This document shows positions 1-11,631 of a stretch of 64,000 bases of DNA, one piece after another (position 1 is the first letter of the stretch; the number at the start of each line of letters is the position of its first letter). The DNA lies in NCBI GenBank assembly GCA_026125795.1, contig JAHCKM010000003.1, positions 124,001 to 188,000 on the forward strand, in the 5' to 3' direction. Source of the DNA: Burkholderiaceae bacterium (GTDB lineage Bacteria > Pseudomonadota > Gammaproteobacteria > Burkholderiales > Burkholderiaceae_C). The notes under the pieces were generated by a model. It made no database searches and was not told the DNA's origin. It was given only the letters and a program-made list of their open reading frames with translations. A program made the position numbers and the translations under genes.

Positions 1-1529
1 TAGCTGCGCTGCTTGTGCTGCAGCACCGCGGCCTGGTGCCACGCCGGGCCGAACTCGCCGCCGCCGCGGATGTTGGCCACCACCAGCACGCCGCCGCGCT
101 CGTACCACGCGGTGCCGAAGGTGCCCGAATACCACGGTTGCTGCGACACCTCGAAGCCGCCGTAACCGTAGAGCAGCGTCGGGTTGCGGCCGTCGGCCTT
201 GGCGCCCGCCGGCCAGACCACGAAGTACGGCACGCGCGTGCCGTCCTTCGACGTGGCGAACTGCTGCTCCACGCGCATGCCCGTGGCGTCGAAGAAGCGC
301 GTGCGCGACTTGATGGTCTGCTGGGCGTCGCTGCCGGTGGCGGCGAGCATGAGCGAGTCGGGCGTCAGGAAGTCGCTGTAGCTGAGCCAGTAGTTCTCGG
401 CCAGCGCATCGTCGGCCAGCATCGGGTCGTGCAGCGCGGCGACGCCAATCGTGCCGGGAAAGGGCGCGCGGATCTCGCGGCGCTGCCAGCGTCCGCCTTC
501 GACGTGCCATTCCTCGAGTCGGCTGGCCACGTTGTCGAGGATGTCGAGCACCACGTGCGAGCGTGTGGTGGTGTAGCCGGCGAGCGATCGGGTCGGCGTG
601 GGCTCGAACAGCCGTGTGAGCTCGCGCGCGCCGGCTTCGTAGGCGGCCGCGTCGCCCACCAGCAGGCAGCCGCGCGGATGCGTGATGGCGCCGATGGTCC
701 AATCGCTGCGCAACTCGATCAGCAGGTGCTCGCGCCAGAAGCTGATGCGCGCGTCTTCGGGCTTGTGAATCGCGACCACGCCGCCGCCCAGCCAGCGCGC
801 GACGCTCGTGCGGTAGAAGTCGAGCGCGCGGCCGACCAGGGTGCGCTCGAAGCCCGGCGTGAGGTCGATGCTGAACCAGGCCGACACGTCCTGCGGCTCG
901 CCTTCGAACACCGTGCTGGCCTGCGCCAACGCCTCGCCGCGCCGCCAACGCTTGACGACGCGCGGATATCCGGAGTGCGTCAGGCTGCCGGGGCCGAAAT
1001 CGGTGCCCACCAGCACCGTGTCGCGGTCGAGCCAGTCGATGTCGCTCTTGGCTTCGGGCAGCATGAAACCATCGGGGACGAAGCGGCGTGTCGTCAGATC
1101 GAACTCGCGCACCACCGCCGCATCGGCACCGCCGCGCGACAGCTTGAGCAGGCAGCGCTCGTCGAGCGGGCGCAGCACGGCGGCGCCGGCAAAGACCCAG
1201 TTCTCGCCCTCGGCACTGCCGAGCGCATCGACGTCGAGCAACGTGTCCCACTGCGGATCATGGCTGCGGTACTGCTCCAGCGACGTGCGCCGCCACAGGC
1301 CACGCGGGTTGTCGGCGTCCTGCCAGAAGTTGTACAGCCACTCACCGCGGCGAGCGACCGTCGGGATGCGGTCGCGCGAGTCGAGCACGGCGCGGATGCG
1401 CGTGCGCATCGCCCCGAAGTCGGGTAGCGCCTCCAGCGCCTGACGCGCCTGGGCATTGCGCTCGCGCACCCACGCGAGCGCAGCCTCGCCTTGCACGTCT
1501 TCGAGCCACAGATGCGGGTCGGGCGTCAT
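1..1529 (-). CDS. Prolyl oligopeptidase family serine peptidase (S9A), 3' part off the left edge
   Basis: The minus-strand frame is open from the ATG at 1529 to the window edge, giving 509 residues that begin MTPDPHLWLEDVQGE. Residues 1 to about 400 look like the S9A beta-propeller domain. The end of the fragment, around VVANIRGGGEFGPAWH, is the start of the alpha/beta-hydrolase domain. In this family the catalytic Ser lies about 45 residues further on, so the catalytic triad is outside the window and activity cannot be judged. Family members cleave after proline in oligopeptides in the cytoplasm or periplasm; no signal peptide is visible here. It is divergent from prlC, with 147 bp between the two starts that probably hold both promoters. 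Confidence 0.93.
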   Translation of the reverse strand, partial: MTPDPHLWLEDVQGEAALAWVRERNAQARQALEALPDFGAMRTRIRAVLDSRDRIPTVARRGEWLYNFWQDADNPRGLWRRTSLEQYRSHDPQWDTLLDVDALGSAEGENWVFAGAAVLRPLDERCLLKLSRGGADAAVVREFDLTTRRFVPDGFMLPEAKSDIDWLDRDTVLVGTDFGPGSLTHSGYPRVVKRWRRGEALAQASTVFEGEPQDVSAWFSIDLTPGFERTLVGRALDFYRTSVARWLGGGVVAIHKPEDARISFWREHLLIELRSDWTIGAITHPRGCLLVGDAAAYEAGARELTRLFEPTPTRSLAGYTTTRSHVVLDILDNVASRLEEWHVEGGRWQRREIRAPFPGTIGVAALHDPMLADDALAENYWLSYSDFLTPDSLMLAATGSDAQQTIKSRTRFFDATGMRVEQQFATSKDGTRVPYFVVWPAGAKADGRNPTLLYGYGGFEVSQQPWYSGTFGTAWYERGGVLVVANIRGGGEFGPAWHQAAVLQHKQRS

Positions 1530-1676
1530 TTCGCGGCGAGGGTAACAAAGCCACGCCGGCCGCACGGCGCGTGCGGGCATCGCGGCGGGGCCGCGTCCCC
1601 GTTTCAAGCGGGGATACTGCCCCAGCCGTCGAGCACCGCGGTGGCATGATCGCGGCGCCAGGTTTCGCAAGTCTTC

Positions 1677-3722
1677 ATGGATGCCCCCGTCAATCCGCTG
1701 CTGACCGTCTGGGACGCGCCTTTCGGCCTGCCGCCTTTCGAGTCGGTGCGGCCCGAGCACTTCAAGCCGGCCTTCGAGCGCGGCATGCGCGAGCACCGCG
1801 TCGAGTTGGCCCGGATCGGCGCACAGGCCGATGCGCCGACCTTTCACAACACGATGGCGGCGTTCGACGCGTCGGGCCGCTTGTTGTCGCGCGTGGAGTC
1901 GTTGTTCCACAACCTGGCGGCATCGGCCACCAGCGATGCGCTGCAGGCGGTGCAGCGCGAGATGGCGGCGCCGCTGGCCGCGCACTGGAGTGCGGTGTAC
2001 ATGGACGCGGCACTGTTCGCGCGCATCGACCAGTTGCACGCGCAGCGCGAGCGCCTGGACCTTAGCGCCGAGCAACGCCGGCTGCTGGAGCGTGTGCACC
2101 TCGATTTCGTGCGCTCGGGCGCCCGACTGTCCGGCGCGGCACGCCAGCGTTATGCGCAGATGATGCAGCGCCTGGCCGAGCTGACCACCACGTTCGCACA
2201 GAACGTGTTGCACGACGAGGCGTCGTACGTGCTGGTGCTGCAAGACGAGGCCGATCTCGACGGCCTGCCCGATTTCCTGCGCGCCGCCGCGCGGCAGGCC
2301 GCCCACGAACGCGGTAGCAGCGGCCACGTCATCACGCTGGCGCGTTCGTCGATCGTGCCTTTTCTCACCTTCTCGCGCCGGCGCGATCTGCGCGAGCAGG
2401 CCTGGCGCGCATGGGTGTCGCGCGGCGAGCGCGGCGGCAGCCACGACAACCGCGCCGTCGCGCGCGAGATCCTGGCACTGCGTCGCGAGCAGGCGGCGCT
2501 GCACGGTCATGCCAGCTATGCCGACTATGCGCTCGCCGACACGATGGCGCGCGAACAGTCGCGCGTGTGGACGCTGCTCGATCAGGTGTGGAGCAAAGCG
2601 CTGCCCGCGCTCGAGCGTGAGCTCGCCATGTTGCTCGCCGCGCGCGATGCGCACGGCGTGCGCGACCCGATCGAACCGTGGGATTGGCGTTATTGGGCCG
2701 AGCACGTGCGGCGCGAGCACTTTTCGCTCGACGAGGCGGAGCTGAAGGCCTATTTCCCGCTGTCCGGCATGGTGCAGGCGGCGTTCGATTGCGCGCAGCG
2801 CCTGTTCGGCCTGCGCTTCACGCCGCGCACCGACATCACCACCTACCACGCCGACGTGCGCACCTACGAGGTGAGCGAGGCGGACGGCCGCGTGATCGGT
2901 TTGTTTCTGCAGGACAACTTTGCACGCGCCGGCAAGCGCAGCGGCGCCTGGATGAGCGCGCTGCAGTGGCAGCACCGCAACGGCACTGAGTCGCGCCCGG
3001 TCGTGCTCAACAACAACAACTTCGCGCGCGGCCAGGCCGGCGGCCCGACGTTGCTGTCGCTGGACGACGTGCGCACCTTGTTTCATGAGTTCGGCCACGG
3101 CCTGCACGGTCTGCTGTCCAACGTGGACTACGAGCGCCTGTCCGGCACGCAGGTGCTGCGCGACTTCGTCGAGCTGCCGTCGCAGCTGTTCGAGCACTGG
3201 ATCGACGAGCCCGAGGTGCTCAAGCGCCATGCGCGCCACTGGAAGACCGGCGCGCCGATTCCCGATGAGCTGATCGAGCGCGTGCGCGCGGCACGTCGCT
3301 TTGGGCAGGCCTACGAAGCGGTGCGCTACACGATCAGCGCCATCGTCGATCTGGCGGCGCACGCGGCGCGCGAGCCGATCGGTGACATCGTGGCGTTCGA
3401 GCAGCGCGTGCTCGCCGAGCGCCACGCGCCTGCCGTGGCCGGCATGAACCACCGGCTGCCGCACTTCCAGCACCTGTTCTCCGGCTCCGGGTATGCAGCG
3501 GGCTACTACGTCTACATGTGGGCCGAGGTGCTCGATGCCGATGCGTACGACGCCTTCGTCGAAGCGGGCGATCCGTTCGACGCCGCGGTGGCCCAGCGCG
3601 CGCGGCGCTGGATCTACTCCAGCGGCAACAGCGTGGAACCCGGTGCCGCGTACGAGGCGTTTCGCGGACGCGCCGCGCGCATCGAGGCGATGCTGCGCGA
3701 GCGTGGGCTCATCGAAGCCTAG
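1677..3722 (+). CDS. prlC: Oligopeptidase A, M3 family zinc metallopeptidase
   Basis: The 681-residue protein has the usual length for PrlC/OpdA. The M3 zinc motif HEFGH is at residues 470-474, inside LFHEFGHGLHG, and the downstream Glu ligand region (FVELPSQLFEHW) follows about 28 residues later. The family degrades short peptides in the cytoplasm, including cleaved signal peptides. There is no signal sequence. The ATG at 1677 is the first start compatible with the conserved N-terminus (NPLLTVWDAPFGLPPF). The gene is convergent with the histidine kinase; only three bases separate the two stop codons, leaving no room for a private terminator. Confidence 0.95.
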   Translation: MDAPVNPLLTVWDAPFGLPPFESVRPEHFKPAFERGMREHRVELARIGAQADAPTFHNTMAAFDASGRLLSRVESLFHNLAASATSDALQAVQREMAAPLAAHWSAVYMDAALFARIDQLHAQRERLDLSAEQRRLLERVHLDFVRSGARLSGAARQRYAQMMQRLAELTTTFAQNVLHDEASYVLVLQDEADLDGLPDFLRAAARQAAHERGSSGHVITLARSSIVPFLTFSRRRDLREQAWRAWVSRGERGGSHDNRAVAREILALRREQAALHGHASYADYALADTMAREQSRVWTLLDQVWSKALPALERELAMLLAARDAHGVRDPIEPWDWRYWAEHVRREHFSLDEAELKAYFPLSGMVQAAFDCAQRLFGLRFTPRTDITTYHADVRTYEVSEADGRVIGLFLQDNFARAGKRSGAWMSALQWQHRNGTESRPVVLNNNNFARGQAGGPTLLSLDDVRTLFHEFGHGLHGLLSNVDYERLSGTQVLRDFVELPSQLFEHWIDEPEVLKRHARHWKTGAPIPDELIERVRAARRFGQAYEAVRYTISAIVDLAAHAAREPIGDIVAFEQRVLAERHAPAVAGMNHRLPHFQHLFSGSGYAAGYYVYMWAEVLDADAYDAFVEAGDPFDAAVAQRARRWIYSSGNSVEPGAAYEAFRGRAARIEAMLRERGLIEA

Positions 3723-3725
3723 GCC

Positions 3726-6770
<3,045 letters not shown>

Positions 6771-6860
6771 CCCTTGTACCTGGGGAAGGCAACGGCGTGG
6801 CAGTCTAGCAAGGCGTCGGTGGGCAAGGTCGACGCGTCCGTGGCCGCACGACAAACCGCG

Positions 6861-6866
6861 CACAAT
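6861..6866 (+). promoter_or_regulatory. Candidate -10 box for the carboxylase operon
   Basis: CACAAT lies 27 bases before the ATG at 6894. A GAGGAA stretch (6878-6883) between them can serve as ribosome binding site. No convincing -35 is visible. The same box type recurs at several gene starts in the window. Confidence 0.35.
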
Positions 6867-6893
6867 GCGCGTTGCGCGAGGAACGCCGAAGCG

Positions 6894-8714
6894 ATGCCGC
6901 CATCGATCATCAACCACCGCGCCAGCGTGCAGGGTGCCGTCACCGCCGTCGAGGCCGATGTCGGCAGCACGGTGGCGCGCGGGGCGGTGCTGCTGAGGCT
7001 CGAGTCGATGAAGATGGAGTTCGCGGTCGAGGCGCTGACCGACGGCGTGGTGCAGGCCATTCACGTGCAGCGCGGCGACGCGGTCGACGAGGGCGATCTG
7101 CTGCTCGATCTCTCGCCGTTGGCCGACGGCGTGGCGCGCGTCGCCGCGTCGGCGCGCAGGACCGAAGCGCGGCCCGAGCTCGACGAGCTGCACGCGCGGC
7201 GCGCGCTGCTGGCCGACACGGCGCGGCCCGACATGGTGCGCACGCGCCATGCGCAGGGCCGGCGCACCGCGCGCGAGAACATCGCCGCGCTGTTCGACGC
7301 CGACAGCTTCGTCGAATACGGTGCCTTCGCGGTGGCGGCGCAGCGCAGCCGCCGCGCACTGGACGATCTGCAGAAGAACACGCCGGCCGACGGCCTGATC
7401 ACCGGCGTGGGACTGGTGCACGCAGGCGACTTCGGCGCCGAACGCGCACGCGTCGCCGCCATGGCCTACGACTACTCGGTGCTGGCCGGCACACAAGGCC
7501 ACAACAACCACCGCAAGTCGGATCGGCTGCTCGCGCTCGCGGCCGAGCTGAAGATGCCGTTCGTGCTGTTCGCCGAAGGCGGCGGCGGACGGCCGGGCGA
7601 CGTCGACTCGCCGTCGGTGTCGGGCCTGCACTGCACCACGTTTCGTGCCCTGGCGGCGCTGTCGGGCCAGGTGCCGACGCTGGGCATCGTCGAAGGGTAT
7701 TGTTTCGCCGGCAACGCCGCGCTGCTCGGCAGCTGCGACTACGTGATCGCGACGCGCGGCTCGAGCATCGGCATGGGCGGGCCGGCGATGATCGAAGGCG
7801 GCGGTCTTGGCGTGGTGGCGCCCGAGGCGGTGGGTCCGGCCGACGTGATCGCGCGCGCCGGCGCCATCGATGTGATGGCGCAGAACGAGGCGCAGGCGGT
7901 GCACGAGGCGCGCCGCATCCTGGCCTGGCACCAGGGCGCCGTGGCCGATGCCGGCGCCGAGGACCAGCGCGCGCTGCGCGATGCGATTCCGGCCGGGCGG
8001 CAAGCGGTGTTTGACCCGCGCAGCATCATCCGCACGCTGGCCGATCGCAACAGCGTGATCGAGCTGCGCGCCGAGTTCGGCCTCGGCGTGGTCACGGTGC
8101 TGGCGCGGCTGGGCGGGCATCCGGTGGCGATAGTCGCCACCAACCCGCGCCACCTCGCCGGTGCACTCGACGTGGCGGGCTGCGACAAGCTCGCGCGCTT
8201 CATGCAGTTGGCCGATGCCGCCGGCCATCCGCTGATCACGCTGGTGGACACGCCGGGCTTCATGGTGGGGCCGGCGGTGGAGGCGCAAGGCATGATGCGC
8301 CACGCGGGGCGCGTTTTCGTCACTGCGGCCGCGCTGCGCGTGCCGGTGCTGTCGGTGGTGCTGCGGCGTGGCTTCGGGCTCGGTGCGATGGCGTTCACCG
8401 CGGGACACTTTCATGCGCCGGTGGCCACCGCCGCATGGCCGCAGGCCGAGTTCGGCCCCATGGGGCTCGAAGGCGCGGTGCGGCTGGGCTTTCGCAAGGA
8501 GCTGGCGGCGGTGCAGGGCGCCGAGCGCGATGCGCTGTTCGAAAACCTGCTCGCCGGCATGCGCGAGCGCGGGCGCGCGCTCAACGTGGCCAGCCACCTC
8601 GAGCTCGATGACGTGATCGACCCGGCCGAGACGCGGCCATGGCTGCTGCGCGTGCTGGCCGCGGCGCGGCGCCAGACGCTGCCGCCGCGCCGCGCTTTCG
8701 TCGACACGTGGTAG
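6894..8714 (+). CDS. Biotinyl-carrier/carboxyltransferase fusion (acyl-CoA carboxylase type)
   Basis: The 606-residue protein begins with a biotinyl/lipoyl domain (about residues 4-75), whose biotin acceptor is K40 in the motif ESMKME. A complete propionyl-CoA carboxylase beta-type carboxyltransferase follows: the N half at about 105-335 (ADGLITGVG, then the glycine-rich EGGGGRPGD and GSSIGMGGPAMIEGGGLG) and the C half at about 345-590 (VDTPGFMVGP, GFGLGAMAFT). The expected reaction transfers carboxylate from biotin to an acyl-CoA or related acceptor. No biotin carboxylase is encoded nearby, so one must be supplied in trans. The carrier fused to the N-terminus of the transferase is uncommon. 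ATG 6894 is preceded by GAGGAA. The gene heads a same-strand run with the MesD-like gene 26 bp downstream. The true substrate is unknown. Confidence 0.88.
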   Translation: MPPSIINHRASVQGAVTAVEADVGSTVARGAVLLRLESMKMEFAVEALTDGVVQAIHVQRGDAVDEGDLLLDLSPLADGVARVAASARRTEARPELDELHARRALLADTARPDMVRTRHAQGRRTARENIAALFDADSFVEYGAFAVAAQRSRRALDDLQKNTPADGLITGVGLVHAGDFGAERARVAAMAYDYSVLAGTQGHNNHRKSDRLLALAAELKMPFVLFAEGGGGRPGDVDSPSVSGLHCTTFRALAALSGQVPTLGIVEGYCFAGNAALLGSCDYVIATRGSSIGMGGPAMIEGGGLGVVAPEAVGPADVIARAGAIDVMAQNEAQAVHEARRILAWHQGAVADAGAEDQRALRDAIPAGRQAVFDPRSIIRTLADRNSVIELRAEFGLGVVTVLARLGGHPVAIVATNPRHLAGALDVAGCDKLARFMQLADAAGHPLITLVDTPGFMVGPAVEAQGMMRHAGRVFVTAAALRVPVLSVVLRRGFGLGAMAFTAGHFHAPVATAAWPQAEFGPMGLEGAVRLGFRKELAAVQGAERDALFENLLAGMRERGRALNVASHLELDDVIDPAETRPWLLRVLAAARRQTLPPRRAFVDTW

Positions 8715-8740
8715 AAGGACCTCAACCGGAGACGACACCG

Positions 8741-9760
8741 ATGTTCAGAACCGCGATCGCGGGCAGCCTGCCCAAGCCGAGCTGGCTCGCAGAGACCCAC
8801 AAGCTGTGGCCCCAGTGGGCGCACGAAGGCGATGCGCTGCGCGAGGCCAAGCTCGATGCCACGCTGATGTGGATCAAGGCGCAGGAGGACGCCGGGCTGA
8901 CGACCATCGGCGACGGCGAGCAGTCGCGCCAGCACTTCGTGCACGGCTTTCTCGAGCAGGTGGACGGCATCGACTTCGAGCACAAGGTCGAGATGGGCAT
9001 CCGCGCCGACCGCTACAAGGCGATGGTGCCGCAGGTGGTGGCGCCGCTGCGCCTGAAGGGCCGCGTGCATGCCACCGAGGCCCGCTTTCTGCGCGCACAC
9101 ACCACGCGCAAAGTCAAGTTCACGCTGCCAGGCCCGATGACGATCGTTGACACGGTGGCCGACCGCCACTACGGCGATCGCGCCAGCCTGGCCCAGGCGT
9201 TTGCCGAACTGCTCAACCAGGAGGCGCTGGCTTTGCAGGCCGATGGCGTCGACATCGTCCAGTTCGACGAGCCGGCGTTCAACGTCTACATGGACGAGGT
9301 GGCCACCTGGGGCATCGCCGCGCTCGAGCGCGCCGCCAAGGGCCTGACCTGCACGACCGCCGTGCACATCTGCTACGGCTACGGCATCCAGGCCAACGTG
9401 GACTGGAAGAAGACGCTGGGCGACCAATGGCGCCAGTACGAGAAGGTGTTTCCGGTGCTGGCCAGGAGCTCGATCGATCAGGTGTCGCTCGAGTGCATCC
9501 ATTCGCACGTGCCACCCGACCTGATGGCGTTGCTCAAGGGCAAGGACGTGATGGTCGGCGTGATCGACGTCGCCAGCGACGAAGTCGAGACGCCGCAGGC
9601 GGTGGCCGAGACGATCGCGACGGCCCTGCGTTTCGTGCCGCGCGAGCGCCTCATCGCCTGCACCAACTGCGGCATGGCGCCGATGGACCGCAAGATCGCG
9701 ATGGCCAAGCTCGAGGCGCTGGCCCGCGGTGCGGAGCTGGCGCAACGCAGGACTGCATGA
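8741..9760 (+). CDS. Core cobalamin-independent methionine synthase-like protein (MesD-like)
   Basis: At 339 residues this is only the C-terminal catalytic barrel of MetE; the N-terminal folate-binding half is absent. The zinc ligands of MetE can be matched: H209 and C211 (AVHICYGYG), E251 (SLECIHSH) and C310 (CTNCGM). From memory, the closest family is MesD, a core synthase of aerobic bacteria that needs the DUF1852 protein and oxygen rather than methylfolate or cobalamin. No DUF1852 gene is present here. Instead the stop codon overlaps the start of a 2OG-Fe(II) dioxygenase (ATGA). Predicted role: methyl transfer to homocysteine or a similar thiol in the cytoplasm; the methyl donor is unknown. 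Confidence 0.85.
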   Translation: MFRTAIAGSLPKPSWLAETHKLWPQWAHEGDALREAKLDATLMWIKAQEDAGLTTIGDGEQSRQHFVHGFLEQVDGIDFEHKVEMGIRADRYKAMVPQVVAPLRLKGRVHATEARFLRAHTTRKVKFTLPGPMTIVDTVADRHYGDRASLAQAFAELLNQEALALQADGVDIVQFDEPAFNVYMDEVATWGIAALERAAKGLTCTTAVHICYGYGIQANVDWKKTLGDQWRQYEKVFPVLARSSIDQVSLECIHSHVPPDLMALLKGKDVMVGVIDVASDEVETPQAVAETIATALRFVPRERLIACTNCGMAPMDRKIAMAKLEALARGAELAQRRTA

Positions 9761-10500
9761 CGACGCTCAAGCCGACGCTGACGTCGGCCGCCAACGTGCA
9801 CGCCGCGCTCAAGCGCGACGGCCATGCCGTGCTGAGCGCCAATGCGTTGGCCACGCTGTGCGGCGTGCGCACACAGGACTTCGCCGCCTGGACCGATCGG
9901 TGGAACGATCTGCCGGACGACCGCTATCTGCTCGACGGCGGGCACTACCGGCAACGGCGGCACTCGTGCTTCATCGTGCGCGACAGTGCGCTCGAGCCGG
10001 TGCCGCAGCGGCCGCACTGGCAGAGCGTGGAGTACAACGCGCTGCACGGCGGCCTCGAGCGCCACTACGAGCCGATGGACGCACAGTGGACGCAAGACGG
10101 CGCATGGCAGGCCTTGCTCGCCGGTCTGGGGCAATGCGCCAGCCGCCTGCTCGGCGCGCAGCCGTGGTACGTGGAAGCGCATCCGTTTCGCATCACCACC
10201 GCCGGCGGCATCGGCCGGCCCACGCCGGAGGGCGCACACCGAGACGGCGTCGACTTCGTCGCCGTGATCCTGGTGGCGCGCTCCGGCATCAAGGGCGGCG
10301 AGACGCGTGTGTTCGACGCGCACGGCCCCGCCGGGCAGCGCTTCACGCTCGACGAGCCGTTCTCCGCACTGCTGCTCGACGACGCGCGCGTGATCCACGA
10401 GTCGACGCCGATCCAGCCGCTGGATCCTGCGCATGAAGGGCATCGCGACACGCTGGTGCTGACCTATCGGGCCAAGGGATTCCAGGGGCCGGCTGCTTAG
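9757..10500 (+). CDS. 2-oxoglutarate/Fe(II)-dependent dioxygenase (PF10014 type)
   Basis: The 247-residue protein resembles the PF10014 family, which includes bacterial free-amino-acid hydroxylases such as isoleucine dioxygenase. The iron ligands are visible as H161-x-D163 (GAHRDGVDF) and H214 (RVIHESTP). A 2OG-binding Arg is likely in the segment after H214 (HRDTLVLTYR). It overlaps the MesD-like gene by four bases, so translation is probably coupled and function shared. It may hydroxylate a small amino acid or thioether, or act as the oxygen-dependent partner of the methyltransferase; the sequence cannot decide. No signal peptide is present. Confidence 0.85.
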   Translation: MTTLKPTLTSAANVHAALKRDGHAVLSANALATLCGVRTQDFAAWTDRWNDLPDDRYLLDGGHYRQRRHSCFIVRDSALEPVPQRPHWQSVEYNALHGGLERHYEPMDAQWTQDGAWQALLAGLGQCASRLLGAQPWYVEAHPFRITTAGGIGRPTPEGAHRDGVDFVAVILVARSGIKGGETRVFDAHGPAGQRFTLDEPFSALLLDDARVIHESTPIQPLDPAHEGHRDTLVLTYRAKGFQGPAA

Positions 10501-10547
10501 CCTGCGCCGTATCGCGCGGCGCGGCGGGCGGTGTCCGGGGGGCTCCT

Positions 10548-10565
10548 GCCGGGCGCTTGCCCGGC
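10548..10565 (+). terminator. GC hairpin after the dioxygenase gene
   Basis: GCCGGGC / GCTT / GCCCGGC forms a perfect 7-bp stem 47 bp past the dioxygenase stop. No T-tract follows, so it is at best a weak or Rho-assisted terminator. Confidence 0.3.
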
Positions 10566-10632
10566 CGCGGCTTGGCTCGCTCGGAACGCGGCCGTGAGCA
10601 GGGGTCATCCGGCACCACGTTATGCTGCACCC

Positions 10633-11631
10633 ATGGCTTTACCCATCTCCCTGCAAGACATCCGTCGCGCCGCCGACCGGCTGGCCGGCGTGGCGCACAA
10701 GACACCGGTGTTGACTTCGCGCCTGGCCAACGAGCGCAGCGGCGCGCAGGTGTTCTTCAAGTGCGAGAACCTGCAGCGCGTGGGTGCGTTCAAGTTTCGC
10801 GGCGCCTACAACGCGCTGGCGCAGTTCACGCCGGAGCAGCGGCGCGCCGGGGTGATCGCGTTCTCGTCGGGCAACCATGCGCAGGCCATCGCACTGGCCG
10901 CATGGCTGCTCGACATGCCGTCGGTGATCGTGATGCCCAACGACGCGCCGCCGGCCAAGCTGGCCGCGACGCGGGCCTATCAGGCCGCTCGCGCGTACAG
11001 CGAGGTGGTGCTGTACGACCGCTACCGCGAGGACCGCGAAACCATCGGACGGCGCATCGCGGCCGAGCGCGGCATGACGCTGATCCCGCCGTTCGACCAT
11101 CCGCACGTGATGGCGGGGCAGGGCACCAGCGCGCTCGAGTTGATCGAAGAAGTCGGTGCGCTCGATGCGCTCGTGGTTTGCGTCGGCGGCGGCGGTCTGA
11201 TCTCGGGCTGCGCGGTGGCGGCCACCGGGTTGCAGCCCGACATCTGCGTGTACGGCGTCGAGCCGGCCGCCGGCAACGACGTGCAGCAGAGCCTGGCGCG
11301 CGGCGAGATCGTGCGCATCGACGTGCCCGAGACCATTGCCGACGGCGCGCAGACGCAGGCGCCGGGCCAACTCACCTTTGCAGTGATGCGTGAGCGCGTG
11401 CGCGCGGTGTGCACGGTGAGCGACGCACAGCTGGTGTCGACGTTGCGCTTCTTCGCCGAGTTCATGAAGCAGGTGGTCGAGCCCACCGGCTGCCTGGCGG
11501 CGGCCGCGGTGCTGGAGCGTGTGCTCGATCTGCGCGGTCAACGCGTCGGCGTGATCGTCAGCGGGGGCAACGTCGACCGTGTGCGCTACGGCCGCTGGTT
11601 GGCGGGCGATGAAGACGGAGTTTCGCGATGA
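10633..11631 (+). CDS. PLP-dependent threonine/serine (3-hydroxy-amino-acid) ammonia-lyase
   Basis: The 332-residue fold-type II PLP enzyme carries its Schiff-base lysine as K54 (GAFKFRGAYN), a substrate-binding SSGNHAQ loop and the glycine-rich phosphate loop CVGGGGLISG. It lacks the C-terminal ACT domains of biosynthetic IlvA, so it resembles catabolic threonine dehydratase, threo-3-hydroxyaspartate ammonia-lyase or serine racemase. Family reactions remove water and ammonia from beta-hydroxy amino acids. ATG 10633 is preferred over an upstream in-frame ATG at 10531 because homology starts at PISLQDIRRA. Its stop overlaps the next gene (ATGA). Confidence 0.88.
   Translation: MALPISLQDIRRAADRLAGVAHKTPVLTSRLANERSGAQVFFKCENLQRVGAFKFRGAYNALAQFTPEQRRAGVIAFSSGNHAQAIALAAWLLDMPSVIVMPNDAPPAKLAATRAYQAARAYSEVVLYDRYREDRETIGRRIAAERGMTLIPPFDHPHVMAGQGTSALELIEEVGALDALVVCVGGGGLISGCAVAATGLQPDICVYGVEPAAGNDVQQSLARGEIVRIDVPETIADGAQTQAPGQLTFAVMRERVRAVCTVSDAQLVSTLRFFAEFMKQVVEPTGCLAAAAVLERVLDLRGQRVGVIVSGGNVDRVRYGRWLAGDEDGVSR

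Noticed and set aside
6771..8738. Minus-strand open frame extending the kinase N-terminus by 656 codons
   Set aside because: It lies antisense to the carboxyltransferase fusion and has no domain-like sequence; the ATG at 6770 begins the PAS homology.
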